Origin: Paraconiothyrium sp. Pb-2020
Lineage: Eukaryota; Ascomycota; Dothideomycetes; Pleosporales; Didymosphaeriaceae
Direction: 5' to 3'
Assembly (NCBI GenBank): GCA_022419385.1
Contig: JAJUBI010000001.1
Location: forward strand, 5,580,001-5,644,000
DNA: 64,000 bases
The position numbers and the translations under genes were made by a program. The notes under the pieces are model-generated. The model had not been told where the DNA came from. It did no database searches and saw nothing but the letters and a program-made list of their open reading frames with translations. Below are positions 58,484-64,000 of the stretch, in pieces; within the stretch, counting starts at the first letter, position 1, and each line of letters starts with the position of its first letter.

Positions 58484-60401
58484 CTAGTTGAACAACACCC
58501 ACCGCTTCTCCGCCGCTGATGGGCCGATACGCTGGGCAACATCCGTCAGGGTATTGGTGATAGCATCCTTGGGGACCTTGGGAAATTTCTTCTTCAAAGC
58601 TTCGATCATACCGATCTTGGTGAGATCTGAGCCCTCCACTTCAGCTTTAAACGCTGGGAGGAGGTTGGCGTCGATCATTCGTTTGGGCTTTCCAGTCTTC
58701 GTATCGAACGCGGGAGACGCCTTTTGTGGCCCGTTGAGAGTGTTCATAAGACCGTTGACAGGGCGAGTGCCGAGGGGAAGACGAGGTGGGTTCATCGACC
58801 CGATGGGCTGCTCACCCTTGATGACTGCTGCAATGGATGCTCGAGCGACGGGGATTTCGGGTGTCCAGTAGGAGTCTGAGAAAGGATCGATAGGCGCTTG
58901 AGTTTCTAGGTCGAGTTAGTGGTACCTTTGCTATGAGAACGTAGATTACTTACGTAGTAGGAAGCCCAACTTGAACTCCTTGAACTCCGTAGATATCGCG
59001 CCAGACCCGTCATTTAACCGCGACACGCCGCTCGTGTCTTCCCAACAAAGACCAGTGCTAATGGGCTCTTGGTCGCCATTGAGTAGTCTGCGCTTGACCT
59101 CTGGATCATCCTCATCGTCAAGGAAGCCATCCAGGTCCTCCTCACCGTCCTCTTCAAGATCGTCTTCACCTTCAGAATCAAGATCCTCGCCCTCACCTGG
59201 TTCTTCCCACTCAGCTTCGGAATCGTAGTCGTAGTTCAAGTCAGTAAGACCTCGGATGGTAGGGTTTCGCGCAACCTTGCGTTCCTGATCTCGATCGTGA
59301 CGTTTTGTGTAAGTGCCGTAGTAGGGTGGCCGGACATCCTCGCCGAAGTGCAAGTATTTCATGGAAACCTGCTTCAGCAGGTCGAGCGGCTTCGTGCTGG
59401 GATCTTCTGTCAGATCGATCGGATTGTCGGCTGAACCGTTGATGCGCTCGACAATTTCAGCCATTGTTTTCGTTCCAAGTCCGCGGCGACGCTTGGGGAA
59501 AACAGAGCGAAGAGTTTCGACTGTTATGGGCTCCATATCAACATCCTTGTTTGTCACAATGTTGTCTAAGCGTGCTTGGGCTGCGGCTAGGGCCTCCGGC
59601 GTGCTGTGAAATGCATTCAATGGCGCGAGGATGCCCGTGGGTGGGAGGGAGAACGGAAGGAAGACGCGTTCGTAGTCTGACTGGGCATTCTGAACGATAA
59701 CCTTCTGTGGTGAGGGGGGCGCTGCGTTAGCAAGAATCTCGACAGTGTCCGTAGATAAAGATGTTTGACCAGTGCAAGGTATTTGGACGGGCTCTACCAT
59801 GGTATTACCCGCGGGCTCCGCAGCACCCTTGGGTTTGGAGAAGAATGCGTTCAACCTCATTTGAGACTAAAGGAGGGTTAGCACTTGCAGATTGATGCTT
59901 AGTAGACAGATCGCTACTTACTCGCTCCTTCTTCTTCTTCTCTTCCTCCTCTTGTTGCTGCTTAAGCTCCTTAGCCCGCTTCTTCTCTTCTTTCTCTTCA
60001 TTTTTCTTCCGCTTCTCCTCGTCTCGCAGGGCCTTTTGGTCTGCCTTGTATTTATCTTCTGCCTCCTTCTGGGTTTTCTTCTCAGCGCGTGCCCTGACCT
60101 TGGCCTCTTTCTCCTTGGCCTGTTCGTCCTTCTCTTGCTGCGTCAACTTCCTTCGCTTTGCGGACTGTTCATTGCTGGAGGCTGGTACTGGTTGAGTAGG
60201 AGGGTTGATGCTGCTTGTAGGCGTATTCGTCTCCGTCTTGCTCTGCTTCAACGGTGACGGTGTCTGTAACGAGGACATTACGGACAGCGGTGTGGATGTG
60301 GTCGAGGGAGCAGTACGGCTCGGGGTTGTGACGGATGGCTCAGCATCGTCGACATGTGGACGTTTCTGAGGAGATGCGAGGATAGGAATCGGAGCCTCCA
60401 T
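58484..60401 (-). CDS. CAC1: Chromatin assembly factor 1, large subunit
   Basis: Large subunit (Cac1/Rlf2, p150/CHAF1A) of CAF-1, which deposits H3-H4 on newly replicated DNA. Exons on the minus strand are 60401-59922, 59866-58954 and 58905-58484 (604 residues). Order: N-terminal Ser/Thr/Pro-rich region; highly charged KER coiled coil near 85-160; PIP box QMRLNAFF at 162-169, encoded at the start of exon 2, matching QxxLxxFF for binding PCNA; central region with YERVFLPFSLPP; the TKRHDRDQERK and YDYDSEAEWEEPGEGEDL acidic domain that binds histones; and a C-terminal winged-helix-like part (FKAEVEGSDLTKIGMIEAL). Introns are 55 and 48 nt with GTAAGT donors. Retention of intron 1 would shift the frame and lose the PIP box. 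It is divergent from SPO11. Confidence 0.94.
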
Positions 60402-60987
60402 GGCTCTTCAAGTTTGGGTTGTAGACTGATGCTTGATGTTGGGTGGGATATAGTACAAGTACAATTGGTGGCGGAATTGCAGAAGTGCTCGCGGGTGAAG
60501 TGGGCGGATGCGAATGTGGTGAAGCAGTTCGGGGAACCGCGACGCGTCGGTCGGGGCGCGTGATTGCTTGGCGCGTTTGGGGCCGCCGGGCTGGCGGGCG
60601 TTTCGTTGATTGCGCGCACTTTCCTCTGATTTGTATGCTGGTTCCCTTTTTCGGTTTAGCGTGATCCACCGTGACTTCCCTCCACGAGTGTCCATCCATC
60701 TTCGACACATCAATAGCATCCATTGTACACTACCAAAGAGTGAAACTTTGTGTTGATCTTGTGCCCAGAGCATTGGCCTGCAATGCTCCGCTTGATATGG
60801 GAATAAAGCTTTTCAAGCACCTTCCGTCTGATCTCACTACTGACCAAACAGACGCGACTGACTTCACAGATCCGGGCCGTGGAAGAGACAGAACACAAAC
60901 TAACAACGCCTAAACATCACTTTACTGAGTTGCATCGCCCAGTAAGGCAGCTTCAGTGTTGATGAGCCGTGGACAAGCGCTCTTCCG
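60402..60987. other. Divergent promoter of CAC1 and SPO11
   Basis: 586-bp head-to-head spacer. The centre is GC-rich and contains an MluI cell-cycle box (60542-60547) and related GGCGCGT repeats up to about 60580. The SPO11 side is less GC-rich. Confidence 0.6.
60542..60547. promoter_or_regulatory. MCB (ACGCGT) element
   Basis: Palindromic ACGCGT inside GACGCGTC, 141 bp before the CAC1 ATG, with GGCGCG(T) motifs 10-25 bp away. In yeasts this box is bound by MBF (Mbp1/Swi6) to drive G1/S genes. Motif match and context only. Confidence 0.5.
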
Positions 60988-62676
60988 ATGGATGCTGCTA
61001 TTGATATAGACGCCGACGAGCTCCTCTTCGAGTCCTCTCTGCCTCCACCTCCAGACAGCCAATCATGGGACGTACGGGAACAATACGCGGATGACGACAT
61101 CCTGCACGATTACTTCGATGATAGCCGACCAGTCCCGACGTTTGAACTCGACGAGGAATGTGAAGGGTTCCAAAGGCCTTCTACCGTGGTGCCAACGAGG
61201 TAAAACCAGCTCCTATTTTAGCAAACCCATATCCTAACAGAAATAGTGACTGGGTTATCGGCCGAATAGAGGATATGCTGGAAATAATTGTTGACGGTTT
61301 GCTTGCCGAAAGTGAGCAACTCACCATCCGCCTCAAAACCTGCCCACGCGTCAGCCGCCGGGGACTCGGTCCAGCACAACATACAGGCACAATCTCACCG
61401 CCAAAAGATATAGAGCTCAGCTATCCCGGGAACAACGCCCAAGATGCACGACGATTTAGTGCGTATATCGACGCAGTGGGCTGCTTCAACTAACTATCAC
61501 AGCTGTTGTTGTGCGAATCCTGGAACTGATACACTGCTGCCTTGTCGACGGTGTCGTCATGACAAAGCGGTATAGTGAAGTCCACCGCTTCGAAACATCT
61601 TCTTAACTCCGTGCAGAGACATATATTACAGACATCCTGACCTCTTCGGCAAACAGTCTGTAGTGGACCGATATGTTGATGACATTGCACGCACTCTGGG
61701 GATATCCAGGTCCCTCCTCAACGTGGTGGGGCAGCTGTCCTTGAGCTTTTCAAATCGCGAGCTAACCCTGTAGACTGCTGCTGCAAAGGGCCTAATGGCA
61801 GGCAACTTCAGCATCAAACGCGTGGACGGAAGTTCGATGCGTGGCTTGAGCGAATCGGAGGTAAGGCGTCGTCTTGCACACCCTATTCAGATCTAACTAT
61901 TTTTTAAGGGTCTGCTGGTACCCGCGATGCAAGCTGGCGACACGCTGGATATGTCATGTGTCCAGTGGATCCTGGTTATCGAAAAAGAGGTGAGACCATT
62001 AGTGGAAAGTCTGATCCAGCTTACACATTTGCAGGCGACGTTCCGTTCTGTGCTTAGTTCGCCTCTGTGGAAGGAGCTCGGCATACAAGGGTTGATACTC
62101 ACCGTGCGTGTTACTTTGAGCTTCGAAGATCTTCATTGACGATCACAGGCGAAAGGCTACCCTGATCTCGTATCTAGGAAGTTTCTACGCGAGCTTGCGG
62201 ATAACTCACCGCATGTTCCAATGTACGCCCTTGTCGATCTAGATCCAGATGGAATGCACATCCTGTCAACGTACAAATACGGTTCGCTCCGTCTCGCTCA
62301 CGAGGACGTCGCACACATGGGTATACCTGGGGTATACTTGCCGAATCTACAGTGGCTCGGTGTTCAGAGTCACCACATCAACCGAGCACCGGGTAACGAA
62401 GGTGACACGGCAACGGCTGCACTCGCAGATGTTCAAGGCGTCATGAAACTGACCGCCAGGGATAGAAAGAAGGCGCATCATATGCTGGAATGGGGCGTTT
62501 GTGGGGAACACGGCTTTGAGCCTGCATGGCGGGCGGAGCTACAACGCATGCTGATGCTGAATATTAAGGCAGAGATGCAAATATTGGACGAGCTGCGCGG
62601 AGGGCTTGTCTCATGGGTGAGCACCCAGCTGGAAGTGATGCAAGGCGGATCAGCAGACGATGAGATACTTTTTTGA
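60988..62676 (+). CDS. SPO11: Spo11, meiotic double-strand-break enzyme
   Basis: Topoisomerase VI-A-like transesterase that makes the DNA breaks starting meiotic recombination; 456 residues. Eight exons: 60988-61199, 61241-61458, 61503-61569, 61617-61725, 61774-61860, 61909-61989, 62035-62103 and 62149-62676. All seven introns are only 41-48 nt. Key motifs: the 5Y-CAP region DIYYRHPDLF with catalytic Tyr at residue 170 (Y169 precedes it); NVTAAAKGL; Toprim Glu in VIEKE (E256); and the metal-binding DLDPDG (D311, D313). The C terminus keeps LTARDRKKA. Every splice restores family sequence, for example RFTVVVRILELI and VMTKRDIYYR. The weakest border is intron 1 (41 nt), where the CTAAC branch sits almost on the AG. 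All catalytic residues are present, so this lineage should keep meiotic capacity. Confidence 0.94.
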
Positions 62677-63144
62677 GCAACAGATAGATTGCTGTTTGCC
62701 ACTCTGAAACCGAATCAGTGGGCAGAAAGGCCTCCAACTCTTGATGCAACTGCTCTAGCACATTACGCACACACTGCATATCGCCATCCGAATTGAGACA
62801 GCTCCACACCCTCCAGCACTGCAGCTCCTGTTTTGCAGCTCTTGTGGCGAAGTGATGCTTTCTCTTCAGGATACCTTTGAGCGACACTGGACGACATGAG
62901 GAAGCCAAACGGTATAGGTACAACATAAGCAGTACGACACGAGTCCAGACATGTCAAAAGATGGCCAGCTGGCGGTGCAGGAAATTCTCCGAAGGAACGG
63001 TGGGACAAAAGGCGCCAAGGCTGAGATGCATCCGCCAACACACATCCCGCTCTCACACTGCAGCCCTCGTCCACACGAGACTCGACCTGTGTGCGTAGCG
63101 ACCATGCATGATTGACCTGCAGCTCCAATAAAGCAATTCGCACC
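62677..63144. other. Intergenic between SPO11 and the last gene
   Basis: 3' region of SPO11 and promoter/leader of the next plus-strand gene. The long minus-strand frame across 62763-63650 is a shadow of the latter. No other gene is seen. Confidence 0.5.
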
Positions 63145-64000
63145 ATGCCCGACTCTGCCCAAAATTCACGCCCTGCAAGCAGTGCGTTTGAAACACCCGG
63201 CACCCCGCCGTCTTCGACTGCTACCACGGCCCCTCCGCCAGTCCAGCATGGCTTCCATGTTGCCATTGCAGACTCCGCAACGCCTGCCACGCTCCCGCCC
63301 GCAGTGACGCCGGCGACGACGACGCGCCAGTCCGTCTCGCTAGGCGTGCTCTCGACGCTGTGGAGTGCCAACGGCCCGCCGACCGCCCTGCCGCCCGCTA
63401 TCGTGACCCACGCACCCTCACCCATCGACGCACAGGAAGCACCATTGCAAGACCTCGCCGCCAGCGCAGGCTCGGTGCCCAGTGCCACCACCACCCTGAC
63501 CAACACGCTGCCCCCCACCCAGTCGGCCGCCCTTCGTGCCCTCAATGCGCCCGCCTTCCAGTCCCACGCCTCGCCCAACCTCAAAAGCAAGTCTGCGAAG
63601 TCGGCCTCGAGCCGCACTACCCTGTCAAGCCAGCCCGTCGTGGTCCGCACCTACTCAGGCTCGCGGCACAACTCGCGGCACTCAGGCTTTCATTCGCCCC
63701 GCTATCCGAACATGAACGGGCACGCGTCGCAGAACCCCTCTGCGTTGTCCGCTGGACTAGCAGCCCGGACCGAGAGGCTGCCTTCGATCGAGGACTTCTC
63801 CTTCTCAGCCATCCTTCGTGCTGTCGATCCCGAGATCAGAGACGCCATTGATGCCATTGCAGAGATATGTGCGAGGAGCAGGTTGAGTCTCGCGGACGAG
63901 TACGATGCTCATCTTCCGCCGCAGGGCGAGATCACTGGCACCGGCCCCGGCTGGGCGGCAGGCGTAGGAGCTCTGGTGGGAAGAGGCCGCATATCACGCA
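63145..64000 (+). CDS. Ser/Thr/Pro/Ala-rich protein, 3' end beyond window
   Basis: Frame open from the ATG at 63145 (context CGCACCATGC) to the edge, 285 codons without stop. The first ~200 residues are low-complexity Ala/Pro/Ser/Thr (FETPGTPPSS, VTPATTTRQS), probably disordered. A more ordered part starts near residue 210: LPSIEDFSFSAILRAVDPEI, then IAEICARSRLSLADEYDAHL, which looks like a conserved helical module. I do not recognise the family. There is no signal peptide or membrane segment in the visible part. An intron or a different end may lie to the right. Confidence 0.75.
   Translation, partial: MPDSAQNSRPASSAFETPGTPPSSTATTAPPPVQHGFHVAIADSATPATLPPAVTPATTTRQSVSLGVLSTLWSANGPPTALPPAIVTHAPSPIDAQEAPLQDLAASAGSVPSATTTLTNTLPPTQSAALRALNAPAFQSHASPNLKSKSAKSASSRTTLSSQPVVVRTYSGSRHNSRHSGFHSPRYPNMNGHASQNPSALSAGLAARTERLPSIEDFSFSAILRAVDPEIRDAIDAIAEICARSRLSLADEYDAHLPPQGEITGTGPGWAAGVGALVGRGRISR

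Noticed and set aside
62763..63650. 295-codon minus-strand frame at the right end
   Set aside because: Shadow of the Ser/Thr/Pro-rich plus-strand gene starting at 63145.

Overview
The window is nuclear DNA of a filamentous ascomycete (Pezizomycotina; Dothideomycetes is my best guess from gene content, not proven). The basis is short GT-AG introns (mostly 41-106 nt, with CTRAC-type branch sites just before the AG), one gene per transcription unit, and fungal hallmark families: an Opi1 regulator, a PDR-type ABC transporter, a Zn2Cys6 factor, DUF1688/Urc4, an S1/P1 nuclease, a CAF-1 large subunit and Spo11. I find 22 protein genes, one of them cut by the right edge. I see no rRNA, convincing tRNA, intact transposon or CRISPR array. 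Exon borders were worked out by hand from splice signals and from continuity of known domains.

Layout. 1.5-7 kb: a WRN-type exonuclease/HRDC protein carrying a one-base frameshift, then an Opi1-like regulator. 7-14.7 kb: a gene-poor stretch with one small secreted DUF3237 protein, a run of 27 C, and three arrays of a CCGACCA core spaced mostly 18 or 21 bp. 14.7-31.5 kb: a PDR ABC transporter, a single-pass Pro/Ser-rich membrane protein, a Yar1-like ankyrin protein, a WW-domain protein and a Zn2Cys6 transcription factor. 33.5-37.4 kb (minus strand): a Gtr1/RagA GTPase with two compensating indels and an in-frame TGA, then Urc4. 39.4-47.5 kb: auxilin/Swa2, a vacuolar PQ-loop transporter, a protein with 12 hexapeptide repeats plus a Cys-rich tail, and a conserved-looking 81-residue protein. 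49.5-56.7 kb: four minus-strand hydrolase-family genes in a row (class-3 lipase, S1/P1 nuclease, HSL-type alpha/beta hydrolase, membrane-anchored pepsin-like protein), three of them with signal peptides. 58.4-64 kb: CAF-1 large subunit and Spo11 head to head over a 586-bp spacer with an MluI cell-cycle box, then a Ser/Thr/Pro-rich protein running off the end.

Themes. DNA and chromatin maintenance (exonuclease/HRDC, CAF-1, Spo11), nutrient sensing and vacuolar transport (Gtr1, PQ-loop carrier, Urc4, Opi1) and extracellular breakdown (lipase, nuclease, hydrolases) are mixed without operon-like logic, as is normal for such fungi. The signals least explained by known gene families are the helically phased CCGACCA arrays around the DUF3237 gene, the hexapeptide-repeat protein, and the indels in two otherwise well conserved genes.
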